A stretch of DNA of 6,416 nucleotides from Candidatus Kuenenia stuttgartensis (lineage in GTDB: Bacteria; Planctomycetota; Planctomycetia; Isosphaerales; Isosphaeraceae): assembly GCA_945872325.1 (NCBI GenBank), contig CAMBZY010000194.1, positions 1-6,416 of the forward strand, given 5' to 3'. Shown piece by piece: positions 1-6,334 of the stretch. The notes beneath the pieces are model-generated. The model saw only the letters and a program-made list of their open reading frames with translations, searched no databases and had not been told where the DNA came from. The stretch's first letter is position 1, and each line of letters starts with the position of its first letter. The translations under genes were made by a program, and so were the position numbers.

Positions 1-554
1 AGCAAGGCCGACTTTGCTTTGAAGAACTCGGCGGGCGGAGCGAAGATGGTCATGGTGCCGTCCTCGAATTCGACCTCTTCGACATCAACGTCGGCTGCAA
101 ACATGGCTTCGATCACTTTCTCCTCGTTGTCACCCTGGAAAGAAAGCACCGCCAGGTGATCGAACGACATGACAACGGATCCGTTGGCAGACAATTTGGA
201 GTCGGACTTGTTGAAACAGGTGCGGAGATCCGAGATGGTTCGTGTGGGATTGTCGGTGAGGCAATCCACGATGATCAATGACCCGCCTGGCCCAAACCCT
301 TCGTAGCGCATGGATTGGAAGTCCTCTCCACCAGCTCCGGCCGCCTTTTGGATCGCCTTATCAATCACATGGTTCGCGACGTTATCGCGTTTGGCTTTTT
401 CGACGATAGCACGCAAAGTCGGGTTGGCGTCAGGGTCGGGCACCCCATTCTTGGCCGCCATGTAGAGCTGTCTGCCGTACTTCGAAAAGAGCTTGGATTT
501 CTGAGCGGAAGTTTTGAAAATCGAAGCTTTGCGCTTCTCAAAGATTCTTCCCAT
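1..554 (-). CDS. yebC: YebC/TACO1-family protein (partial, C-terminus off the left edge)
   Basis: The family is annotated as probable DNA-binding transcriptional regulators. Work on YebC and mitochondrial TACO1 also links it to helping ribosomes translate difficult (proline-rich) stretches, so the cytosolic role here is regulation or translation. The minus strand reads open from an ATG at 554 to the window edge: 184 codons of a family that usually has about 235-250 residues, so the C-terminal part is missing. Visible family marks are a basic N-terminus (MGRIFEKRKASIFK), 'AAKNGVPDPDANPTLR' near residues 33-48, 'VIDKAIQKA' at 63-71, and the hallmark 'YEGFGPGG' at 84-91 followed by 'SLIIVDCLTDN'. 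The MGR... opening differs from the classical MAGHSKW... start and is closer to the YeeN-type branch. An in-frame TAG lies ten codons upstream, so this ATG is the first available. A weak AAGG sits 10 bases before it. No operon partner is visible. Family assignment is firm; the subfamily is an inference. Confidence 0.93.
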   Translation of the reverse strand, partial: MGRIFEKRKASIFKTSAQKSKLFSKYGRQLYMAAKNGVPDPDANPTLRAIVEKAKRDNVANHVIDKAIQKAAGAGGEDFQSMRYEGFGPGGSLIIVDCLTDNPTRTISDLRTCFNKSDSKLSANGSVVMSFDHLAVLSFQGDNEEKVIEAMFAADVDVEEVEFEDGTMTIFAPPAEFFKAKSAL

Positions 555-901
555 GGGAATTCTGCCTTGTTTGTTTTCAGGTGACTAGGGATTTTCAGGG
601 CAAGAGCCCCTCGATGAGACTCGTTTTTGTGAAGCCTATCGAAAGAGGAAGCGCGTTACTTGGATTGTACCGGAAATAGTACCCGGCAAGCTAGATCAAG
701 CTGGTTCAACCTCTTGACGTAGGTCCAGGGTAAACGGAGTCGTTCGGGAATCCGACTAAGGAACGGGCAAAAATAACATCCGTTTATTAGCGAACCGTGG
801 GCTAGAGCCATGCGGTTAGTAGTTTCTAGCCGGTCTTGGCGATAGCCCCGGTTCATCGTGGTTGGTTTAAAAAAACGAAAGTTATTTATTTTAGCCTGAT
901 T
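555..901. other. Intergenic region without a credible gene, carrying a palindromic element
   Basis: This gap of about 350 bases separates two minus-strand genes. Next to yebC, bases 598-609 form a small GGGC-AAGA-GCCC hairpin that would lie in the yebC leader; its role is unknown. From about 656 to 856 the DNA has a patchwork of short inverted motifs and ends in the strong palindrome described separately. A 66-codon open frame (856 to 656, minus) begins inside the palindrome. Its product is Arg-, Leu- and Cys-containing and shows no recognisable domain. I read it as an accidental frame through a repeat, not a gene. A run of seven A (869-875) follows the palindrome; it is a T-run on the minus strand, but no G+C stem precedes it in that direction, so I do not call a terminator for the J-domain gene. 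Confidence 0.6.
792..854. repeat. 63-base imperfect palindrome, REP-like intergenic element
   Basis: Seen directly: GAACCG (792-797) pairs with CGGTTC (849-854). After a bulged T at 798, GGGCTA (799-804) pairs with TAGCCC (843-848). After a GA/GA internal mismatch, GCCA (807-810) pairs with TGGC (837-840). An inner stem, CGGTTAG (813-819) with CTAGCCG (826-832), has one G-T pair and closes a six-base loop (TAGTTT). Nearly the whole element can fold into one long hairpin on either strand. From memory, planctomycete genomes carry many intergenic elements with ends like 'AACCGGGGCTA', often misannotated as short hypothetical proteins; this is not verified here. It lies between two same-strand genes, as REP-like elements typically do. 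It lacks a following T-run in both directions, so it is not a standard terminator. Confidence 0.65.
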
Positions 902-1444
902 CTAAGCACCAATTCGTGCCAAAAGGCCTTCGTAAGAAGCAGTGAGTGCCCATAACAATTTTTCTTTGCCTCCAGAATCAGGATGCTGTTTTGCTAATGC
1001 ATTGAGGTATGCAGACCTTAATTCCGAAGTATCTGCTGGTATTGCAGATAGCCCCAGAATCGTTAAGTCGATATCTTCCGAAGACCCGATAATCGCTTTA
1101 AATAGTTTCTTTAGAATTCCTGAGTTCGATTGTATTCCTGTTTGTATTTGATATTTAGCTTTGACCGACTCTGCTTTTTGATATTCTTCAACCCGACTCT
1201 TTTGATTCTCTATCGCCCGTTTTGATGCCACGGAATACCCTGATTTAACGGTCGCTTTCTGGATCTGTTCCGCACTAATCAATGCAGGTCGTTCGATTTC
1301 GACTAGATCACCAGTTGCCAGAAGGACTTCTCCTGCACAATCCAGAAGTTGGCGATTTTTGACGTATGGGAAGAAGACCCCATCTTTACGCATCCATTCC
1401 GCGATGGCTTTCAGGTTCTGTGTCGATACCTTTTGCGATGTCAT
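902..1444 (-). CDS. Hypothetical protein with C-terminal J-domain (DnaJ-like)
   Basis: J-domains stimulate the ATPase of Hsp70 (DnaK) through an invariant His-Pro-Asp in the loop between helices II and III. In this 180-residue product, residues about 127-178 fit a J-domain: a hydrophobic 'LTILGLSA' start, a helix-II-like 'ELRSAYLNALAKQ', HPD at 154-156 followed by SGG, then 'KLLWALTASYEGLL' resembling helix III. The first 125 residues match nothing I know. They hold a helical, charged stretch (about 70-100) that may be coiled, and no signal peptide or membrane segment, so the protein is probably cytosolic. A TTG 12 bases further out (1456) could also start the frame. I prefer the ATG because GGGG at 1451-1454 sits six bases before it and overlaps the TTG reading. 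There are no zinc-finger or client-binding DnaJ domains, so this is a specialised (class III type) J-protein. It is divergent from the hydrolase. The gene is very likely real; the client is unknown. Confidence 0.85.
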   Translation of the reverse strand: MTSQKVSTQNLKAIAEWMRKDGVFFPYVKNRQLLDCAGEVLLATGDLVEIERPALISAEQIQKATVKSGYSVASKRAIENQKSRVEEYQKAESVKAKYQIQTGIQSNSGILKKLFKAIIGSSEDIDLTILGLSAIPADTSELRSAYLNALAKQHPDSGGKEKLLWALTASYEGLLARIGA

Positions 1445-1527
1445 AAAACACCCCAAATGATTACTGTCACATAGATTCAGAGTCGTTCAATGTTGATCGT
1501 GGTGGCTCTGACAGATCAGCTCAATAT

Positions 1528-1556
1528 ATTCAATCATGTGTAAAAATACGTGTCAA
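1528..1556 (-). promoter_or_regulatory. Candidate sigma70-type promoter of the J-domain gene
   Basis: On the minus strand a perfect TTGACA (-35, bases 1551-1556) is followed after exactly 17 bases by TTGAAT (-10, bases 1528-1533, four of six consensus positions). The -10 is preceded by an extended TGn element. The predicted leader is about 75-80 bases before the ATG at 1444. The -35 hexamer and spacing are good; the -10 is weak. Consensus rules come from E. coli and may transfer only loosely to this organism. Confidence 0.42.
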
Positions 1557-1560
1557 TACG
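1545..1560. repeat. Tandem AATACG half-sites one helical turn apart
   Basis: AATACG occurs at 1545-1550 and again at 1555-1560, exactly 10 bases apart. The pair straddles the TTGACA (-35) of the minus-strand promoter candidate. Same-face direct repeats at a -35 are a common layout for an activator or repressor site. With only six-base units, chance is a real alternative. Confidence 0.25.
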
Positions 1561-1585
1561 GTGAAACCAATTCCTAAACATTTTC

Positions 1586-1614
1586 TTATCCGACGCGGAT
1601 TTTTCATGTATATT
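1586..1614 (+). promoter_or_regulatory. Weak promoter candidate of the hydrolase, with a palindrome in its spacer
   Basis: TTATCC (1586-1591, three of six -35 positions), a 17-base gap and TATATT (1609-1614, five of six -10 positions) precede the hydrolase ATG at 1658 by about 45 bases. A palindrome, ATCCG-ACG-CGGAT (1588-1600), overlaps the -35 end and the spacer, a position where a repressor would block transcription. The palindrome is followed by TTTT, so it could instead act as a weak hairpin. The -35 is poor, so this is a tentative call. Confidence 0.27.
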
Positions 1615-1657
1615 TGATAAGGTCATCATCAACCGTTGGATCATCGGAAAGCAATTC

Positions 1658-2557
1658 ATGTATCGTCATAAGCAACAACGCAAGTTGTACTTAAGCCATG
1701 AAATACTCGATTCACGTGAGTTGCTTGCAGTCGCTCCAGCTCCTCTACGAATCGTGCAAAATCTAGCCGAAACGGTCACTTACAAAACGACATCAGTAGG
1801 CCCACCGTTAAAACTCACGATTATCAAGCCAAGTTCAGCATCTGTAAGCTCTTCTGGCGTGCCGATCGTTTTTGGGATTCATGGTGGTGGGTGGGTGAAA
1901 TTTGATCGCAACAACATTCTGTCCGATCTAAGATATGTTCCAACAAATGGTTACGCTCTAGTTGCGCCTGATTATTCGCTGGCAACAAGTCGAAAACCGT
2001 CTTGGCCGAACAATTTGACGGATCTCCAAGACGCACTCGATTGGACCGTCAAAAACGGTGTAGAACGCGGTCTCGACACATCAAACATCACTCTGGTGGG
2101 CCAGTCTGCCGGTGGTCACTTGGCGGCGATGCTCGCCATTCGTGTGAGCGAACAGCGAGACTCCTTGAATGGGCCACTTGTCGATCGTCTGATCGACGTC
2201 AGTGGACCGATGAATTTGCCAAGGCTTATTGGCGAAAGTAGTTTTGCGGCTGGTCGTGCTAAAACCATGCTGGGTATGAGTTATGATGAAAATCCAAGTT
2301 TATGGAAGACGGCATCTCCAGCTTTACAGCTCGAGGCGAATCCAAAAATCAAGATGCCTGTGACACTGATCATTCAAGGGACAGTTGATCCTGTCGTTCC
2401 GATCAACCAATCGACAGAATTTCAGAATCAGTTGGTGAAACTGTCTGCAATGTCAAGACTTGAGAAAATTATAGGTGCTGGGCATGACCTTTTAAAGGGT
2501 GCAATTGCCTCAAAAACGCGAAAGCTGATTCTGGACTTTTTGAAAAATGGAGTGTGA
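1658..2557 (+). CDS. Alpha/beta hydrolase (esterase/lipase, BD-FAE/HSL-like)
   Basis: This is probably a carboxylester hydrolase of the 'HGGGW' group (BD-FAE / hormone-sensitive-lipase-like alpha/beta hydrolases); the substrate cannot be read from sequence. The 299-residue product has all parts of the fold: HGGGW oxyanion-hole motif at 75-79, 'APDYSLA' at 103-109, nucleophile elbow GQSAG at 148-152 with Ser150, the acid in 'QGTVDPVVP' (Asp244), and the base His276 in 'GAGHD'. The catalytic triad is therefore intact and the length is normal. The N-terminus is odd: a basic stretch (residues 3-9) and then 'EILDSRELLA' (15-24), which aligns with the planctomycete 'EQLEDRRLLA / LEPR-XLL' motif typical of large secreted proteins. 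This suggests export, though no classical hydrophobic signal helix is present. The ATG at 1658 has only a weak GGA 9 bases upstream. It is divergent from the J-domain gene and convergent with the DUF1501 gene, with 89 bases between them and no clear terminator. Confidence 0.93.
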   Translation: MYRHKQQRKLYLSHEILDSRELLAVAPAPLRIVQNLAETVTYKTTSVGPPLKLTIIKPSSASVSSSGVPIVFGIHGGGWVKFDRNNILSDLRYVPTNGYALVAPDYSLATSRKPSWPNNLTDLQDALDWTVKNGVERGLDTSNITLVGQSAGGHLAAMLAIRVSEQRDSLNGPLVDRLIDVSGPMNLPRLIGESSFAAGRAKTMLGMSYDENPSLWKTASPALQLEANPKIKMPVTLIIQGTVDPVVPINQSTEFQNQLVKLSAMSRLEKIIGAGHDLLKGAIASKTRKLILDFLKNGV

Positions 2558-2646
2558 AAAATCATCTACGATCTTTATCCCTTTCATTGTAAGGACTTGT
2601 ATTTAATCGTCGAGATGTTTTTGCCGATTGAGAATCAAGGCTAAAT

Positions 2647-3978
2647 TCAAACGAGTTCCGCTATGGGGCTGGCGTTTTGTTCCACCAGGGATTGTGGCCG
2701 GCCTTCAATATCGTTCACCCAAGTGTTTGCCACATCAATACCTAGGTTTTTATAGAGAGTCGCGTAGATCTCACCAAAAGTGACAGGGCGGGAAATGGCT
2801 TCTCCCGCAATTCGGTCGGTAGCACCGATCACCTGTCCTGATTTCATCCCACCTCCAGCCATGATGGCCAGATTGACCTGTGGCCAGTGATCGCGCCCGA
2901 CCTGGCCGTTGATCTTTGGAGTGCGTCCGAATTCGCCCATCACGACAACCGAGCAGTGTTCAGCCAGACCTCGAGCGTGAAGATCCTCGACAAGCGCGCT
3001 CAGGCATTGGTCGAGGGCGGGGAAGTCCTCTTTTTCGCGCTGGAAGATCGAGTTATTGGCACCGCCGTGCCAGTCCCATTTGCTGTAATTCAGGGTAACC
3101 ACTCGGACACCGGCCTCGATAAGCCTGCGTGCCATGAGAAGACTTTGGGGCACGCGAGGTGCTCCGTTTTCGTCGATGAAAACCTTGGGATTGCCGGTAC
3201 CATAACGGGCCACGGTACGGGGATCTTCCTTGCTCAGATCAAGAGCATCAGCGACTTTTGACGAGGTCAGAAGGCTGAAAGCCTGTGAGTTGAAGGTGTC
3301 CATGGATTGCATCGAACTATGAGTGTCCGCAAATCGGCGGGCATTTTCGAGCGTCTTCATCAATGTCTTGCGATCCGCCAGCCGATCGACGGTGATTTCA
3401 CGCACGCCGAGTTCTTTGCGACCTGGATCGATGGGCCGATAAGGGGAAAATGATGTCCCCAGAAAACCTGCTCCAGGTTCGTTGTAAGGCGGGTGGGTGC
3501 AAGGATAACAGAGGCTGATGAAGCCTGGTACAGCGGGTTCCACATGGCCCTGCAGCTTTGCGATAACCGAGCCGAACTGAGGCCAGTTTCCACCGGGTTT
3601 TGGCTTGAGCGGGTCGCGTCCGTTAAAGACCTGCACGGCATCGTGATCGATCTGGTTGCCAACGAGGGAGCGAATGATGGTGAATTTATCCATCATTTTG
3701 GCCATGAGGGGGAATGCCTCACAGATCTCGATACCGGGAACGTTGGTCGGGATCGGCTTCCAGGGCCCCCTGATTTCGGCAGGTGCATTTGGCTTGAGAT
3801 CGAACATATCCTGATGCGGCGGGCCGCCGACCAGGTAGATGAAAATCACCGACTTTGTGGATGATCGAATCCCTGCCTTGGCCTCGTCACGCAGCAATTC
3901 GGAGAGGCTCAGGCCACCAACTCCGAGTGAGCCGATCTTGAGGAACCCTCGACGAGAAGTGCGAGTTGGATGGATCAT
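2647..3978 (-). CDS. DUF1501 protein with Tat signal
   Basis: DUF1501 proteins are exported proteins very abundant in planctomycetes. I recall them as members of the alkaline-phosphatase/sulfatase-like clan, but no reaction is established. The 443-residue product has a normal family length. It opens with a twin-arginine signal, SRRGFLK at 8-14, followed by a Gly/Leu/Ser-rich segment to about residue 35, indicating folded export by the Tat system. Typical family stretches follow: 'IYLVGGPPHQDMFDLKP' (47-63), 'IIRSLVGNQIDHD' (101-113), 'WDWHGG' (301-306), 'GEFGRTP' (348-354), 'GRDHW' (361-365) and 'AGGGMKSGQVIGATD' (374-388). His and Asp residues in these motifs are candidate metal ligands, which is an inference. 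The ATG at 3978 places the Tat motif correctly; only a weak GGTG precedes it. Many relatives sit next to a DUF1549/DUF1553 (PSCyt/PSD) gene. None is present here: upstream is a divergent gene and downstream a convergent one, so this copy stands alone. Confidence 0.95.
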   Translation of the reverse strand: MIHPTRTSRRGFLKIGSLGVGGLSLSELLRDEAKAGIRSSTKSVIFIYLVGGPPHQDMFDLKPNAPAEIRGPWKPIPTNVPGIEICEAFPLMAKMMDKFTIIRSLVGNQIDHDAVQVFNGRDPLKPKPGGNWPQFGSVIAKLQGHVEPAVPGFISLCYPCTHPPYNEPGAGFLGTSFSPYRPIDPGRKELGVREITVDRLADRKTLMKTLENARRFADTHSSMQSMDTFNSQAFSLLTSSKVADALDLSKEDPRTVARYGTGNPKVFIDENGAPRVPQSLLMARRLIEAGVRVVTLNYSKWDWHGGANNSIFQREKEDFPALDQCLSALVEDLHARGLAEHCSVVVMGEFGRTPKINGQVGRDHWPQVNLAIMAGGGMKSGQVIGATDRIAGEAISRPVTFGEIYATLYKNLGIDVANTWVNDIEGRPQSLVEQNASPIAELV

Positions 3979-4084
3979 TCGGGCACCACTGTTTCAGGAA
4001 GGGGAGTCACAAGCAGGATCGGGCAGGCAGATCGTCTCAAATCAGAATGGCTTATGACTTGAGATAGAGTCGAATCTGTATACC

Positions 4085-4112
4085 ATTATGCGCGATAGGT
4101 GGATTTGAACAA
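4085..4112 (-). promoter_or_regulatory. Candidate promoter of the DUF1501 gene
   Basis: On the minus strand, TTGTTC (bases 4107-4112, three of six -35 positions) is followed after 16 bases by CATAAT (bases 4085-4090, five of six -10 positions). Transcription from here would give a leader of about 100 bases before the ATG at 3978, including the hairpin at 4035-4064. Only the -10 is convincing. Confidence 0.35.
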
Positions 4113-4257
4113 CCCCCATCGGTTTTTAATTTTTCGGTTCTTCGCTCTGAACAGTCCATCCGCGAAAAAAGCTGTAACCTCTTAATAATTTAGACAATCC
4201 GTCACTTTTTAACCATAATAGTGATTATCGGACGCTTGTTTATGATCCGGATTTATC

Positions 4258-4286
4258 TTGGCGAGCCTCTGCCCCTGTTCGATACA
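4258..4286 (+). promoter_or_regulatory. Weak promoter candidate of the membrane-protein gene
   Basis: TTGGCG (4258-4263) and GATACA (4281-4286) are separated by 17 bases. They match four and three of six consensus positions respectively and lie about 65 bases before the ATG at 4352. Spacing is ideal but the -10 is poor, so other A+T-rich hexamers nearby are equally possible. Confidence 0.2.
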
Positions 4287-4351
4287 ACAAATTCATGTTA
4301 ACCTATGGATACAGATAGGGTTTGGAATGACGTTCGAAGGGATTGAAACGC

Positions 4352-6334
4352 ATGGATGCCAAGTTCACAGGTTCAGCCTGTTCGGCGGTTCCCAAAAGTT
4401 TTTCTTATTTGAAGTGGCTATGCGTCGCTCTGATCGTGATCGGATTCCATTCCAGACGCCTCACAAAACCAACCATTTTAGGTGACGATGTCATCCGGCT
4501 GGTCGATGCCCGCACCCTGCCCTTGATGAAACAATTATTTCGACCGTTCAGCGAACACGTTGCCCCAGGGTTTGAACTGGCCACTGCTGCCATTGTCCGC
4601 GTCTTTGGAAATCATCTGAATCTGATACCAACCGCATTCACTTTATTTGCGTTAGGATCATGGCTCTTATTTCTCGCCGTCATGGCCGGATGGGTGCGTC
4701 AGATTACAGGAAGTGCCGATATCGCAGCCATGACAGTGGTCTTCACGGGAGTATCATCGGCCTGCCTGGAAGTGCCCTGGTGGTTCTCGGCCGCCACTTA
4801 CAGCCTCTCAGCCGCCGCCATTTTTGCCGTCCTCTGGGCCATCTCTTATACATTACATTCGGAAATCATAAATATCGACAAGAAATGGAAGTCGCAACTT
4901 GTCATGGCGGTTCTGATCGGATCACTCACAGGAGCTTCCATGAGCTTCTCGGCGCTCGGCCTGATGGCCGTGATTCTTGGCTCGATTGCTGCGATTATTA
5001 AAACAGGTTTTTCTAAATCATCGTTCATTAAAATCGGTGCCATTCTCTCAGGCCTTGGTGGTTATATGTGGGCATGCCAATTTCTCGGCGGTGATTTAAT
5101 CGACGCAGCTGCCAAGAATAATCGTCACATGACCGATATCATCAGAGGGCTCACTTATGCCATTGCTGTGCCGGGCGGAATCACATTTCCTCTGTTTTTT
5201 GGTGTGGATGCCCGCTGGTTGACTCACCATTTTCATTGGCTGATCGGTATCGGTTTGTCCGTCATTTGCATCGGTTCCATTTGGACTGGCTACCGATTCA
5301 GATGTTATTCCAGGCAGGTGATGTATTTGATCCTGAGCCTTATATTCGCTCCCTATCTTGTGATTTATCCGACGCGAGCGGGGCTGGTTTCCGATGGAAG
5401 ATGGGCTGAGCCAGATTTTCTCTATTTCTGGACCTCACGATATCATCTTTTCGCAATTGTGGGGCTTGCCATATTTTTTTCGTCACTCATAAACAAGGCC
5501 CTAATCTGCATACCCAAATCAGGCGTGCGTGAATTCATGAAGGTCTGTATTTGCATCATCGCAGCCATCCTTCAGAGCAGAAATACGCTACACTGGTCGT
5601 GGATGATGGATCAGCCGGATCAGGCAGGAACACTCTCAGCCTTAATGCAACTACAGGCAATGGCAGATGAAGTGGGCGTGCCTGAATCGCAGCTTATTCG
5701 AATATTTCCACCGGTTCGGCGGGGCTGGAATGCATCGGTTCTGGAACTCCGGCCCGATGCTTTTCCACTAGTCAGGCTGATCTCAAAACGTGTGGATGAT
5801 GACAGGATTGAGACTCAAAGCGACGAACTGGTATCGGAACGAATTTATCGAGCGATTGGTCAGGAGAATTGGCTAATCCTGAAGTCAGGCCGGCTTTTGA
5901 ATCTGGATTCCATTAAGACTCAGCAGAATGGTCAGGAAATCATCGTCAAAGCTGATGTTCTGGAAAAGGCTGAGCAGGAAGGGCCAACTCGATGGAAGAT
6001 TCTCGATTATGGTGGTTATCTCGAATTTTCGATTTCTGATTTTAAAAAGACGGAATCGATCATTCTCGAATCCGTGAAAGCCGATGGGCCGATTGCATTT
6101 CAATGGACGATGAATTCGGAGTCGTGGGACGACCGAAGATCGGCATGGTTTGAAACCAAGACGATGGACAATCAGCCTGTGCCTGAGCGTTTCTCATTCT
6201 CAAAGGCCGATTTCTTTGCCAATCCAACAATTGGCGAAGAGGCTGGCAGAACTGTTCGATTGCGAGTCAAGCCAGTCAGGCCCGGACCATTTAGAATAGG
6301 ACGGGTGATGAGAGTGGATACGACTGTGCCGTAA
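4352..6334 (+). CDS. Polytopic membrane protein, GT-C-like, with soluble C-terminal region
   Basis: I do not recognise a named family. The 660-residue product has a first hydrophobic helix at about 20-32, then an extracytoplasmic-type loop 'GDDVIRLVDARTLPLMKQLFRPFSEHVAP'-like region (44-72; D45 and D46 adjacent). Hydrophobic segments follow at about 91-112, 122-140, 146-167, 183-215, 224-244, 264-284, 292-311, 321-340, 363-381 and 395-407. An early Asp-rich loop followed by 'PFSEHVAPGFEL' and many helices is the pattern of GT-C-fold membrane glycosyltransferases and their relatives, which use lipid-linked sugars. This is an inference from layout only. Residues about 410-660 are soluble; the last hundred alternate hydrophobic and polar residues like a beta-sandwich. 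An in-frame TTG at 4343 could start the frame. The ATG at 4352 is preferred because GAAGGG (4336-4341) lies ten bases before it and too close to the TTG. A stop at 4328 bounds the frame. It is a single-gene unit closed by a terminator. Confidence 0.88.
   Translation: MDAKFTGSACSAVPKSFSYLKWLCVALIVIGFHSRRLTKPTILGDDVIRLVDARTLPLMKQLFRPFSEHVAPGFELATAAIVRVFGNHLNLIPTAFTLFALGSWLLFLAVMAGWVRQITGSADIAAMTVVFTGVSSACLEVPWWFSAATYSLSAAAIFAVLWAISYTLHSEIINIDKKWKSQLVMAVLIGSLTGASMSFSALGLMAVILGSIAAIIKTGFSKSSFIKIGAILSGLGGYMWACQFLGGDLIDAAAKNNRHMTDIIRGLTYAIAVPGGITFPLFFGVDARWLTHHFHWLIGIGLSVICIGSIWTGYRFRCYSRQVMYLILSLIFAPYLVIYPTRAGLVSDGRWAEPDFLYFWTSRYHLFAIVGLAIFFSSLINKALICIPKSGVREFMKVCICIIAAILQSRNTLHWSWMMDQPDQAGTLSALMQLQAMADEVGVPESQLIRIFPPVRRGWNASVLELRPDAFPLVRLISKRVDDDRIETQSDELVSERIYRAIGQENWLILKSGRLLNLDSIKTQQNGQEIIVKADVLEKAEQEGPTRWKILDYGGYLEFSISDFKKTESIILESVKADGPIAFQWTMNSESWDDRRSAWFETKTMDNQPVPERFSFSKADFFANPTIGEEAGRTVRLRVKPVRPGPFRIGRVMRVDTTVP

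Larger units (their letters stand above)
3979..4351. other. Divergent intergenic region between DUF1501 and membrane-protein genes
   Basis: About 370 bases with no credible gene on either strand; the short open frames that enter it continue antisense to the DUF1501 gene or overlap the membrane-protein start. It contains the two promoter candidates listed separately. It also holds an imperfect hairpin, TCTCAA (4035-4040) with TTGAGA (4059-4064), extended by a TC/GA match, which would lie in the DUF1501 leader. The middle (about 4120-4240) is A+T-rich, as expected for a bidirectional promoter region. I see no repeat or riboswitch-like fold. Confidence 0.55.

Noticed and set aside
315..584. 89-codon open frame on the plus strand
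   Set aside because: It is antisense to yebC, whose reading frame clearly encodes the conserved family motifs.
656..856. 66-residue protein gene on the minus strand
   Set aside because: It starts inside the palindrome, has no recognisable domain or clear ribosome binding site, and runs through repeat-like sequence.
860..901. Intrinsic terminator for the J-domain gene
   Set aside because: A seven-base T-run exists on the minus strand, but no G+C-rich stem precedes it. The strong palindrome lies beyond it and is not followed by a T-run.
1588..1604. Palindrome followed by TTTT as an intrinsic terminator
   Set aside because: The stem is only five pairs with a three-base loop, and on the plus strand no gene ends upstream of it. 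An operator or chance is more likely.
2558..2646. Bidirectional terminator between the convergent hydrolase and DUF1501 genes
   Set aside because: I looked for an inverted repeat with a T-run and found only four-base stems (GATT-GAG-AATC), too weak to call.
2887..3261. 124-codon plus-strand open frame opposite the DUF1501 gene (and a similar one at 3493-3864)
   Set aside because: Both are antisense to a gene with strong family motifs. They reflect its G+C-rich codon positions and have no domain of their own.
4258..4485. Small plus-strand open frame overlapping the membrane-protein start
   Set aside because: It overlaps the well-supported longer frame, has a composition typical of a frame-shifted reading, and shows no family resemblance.
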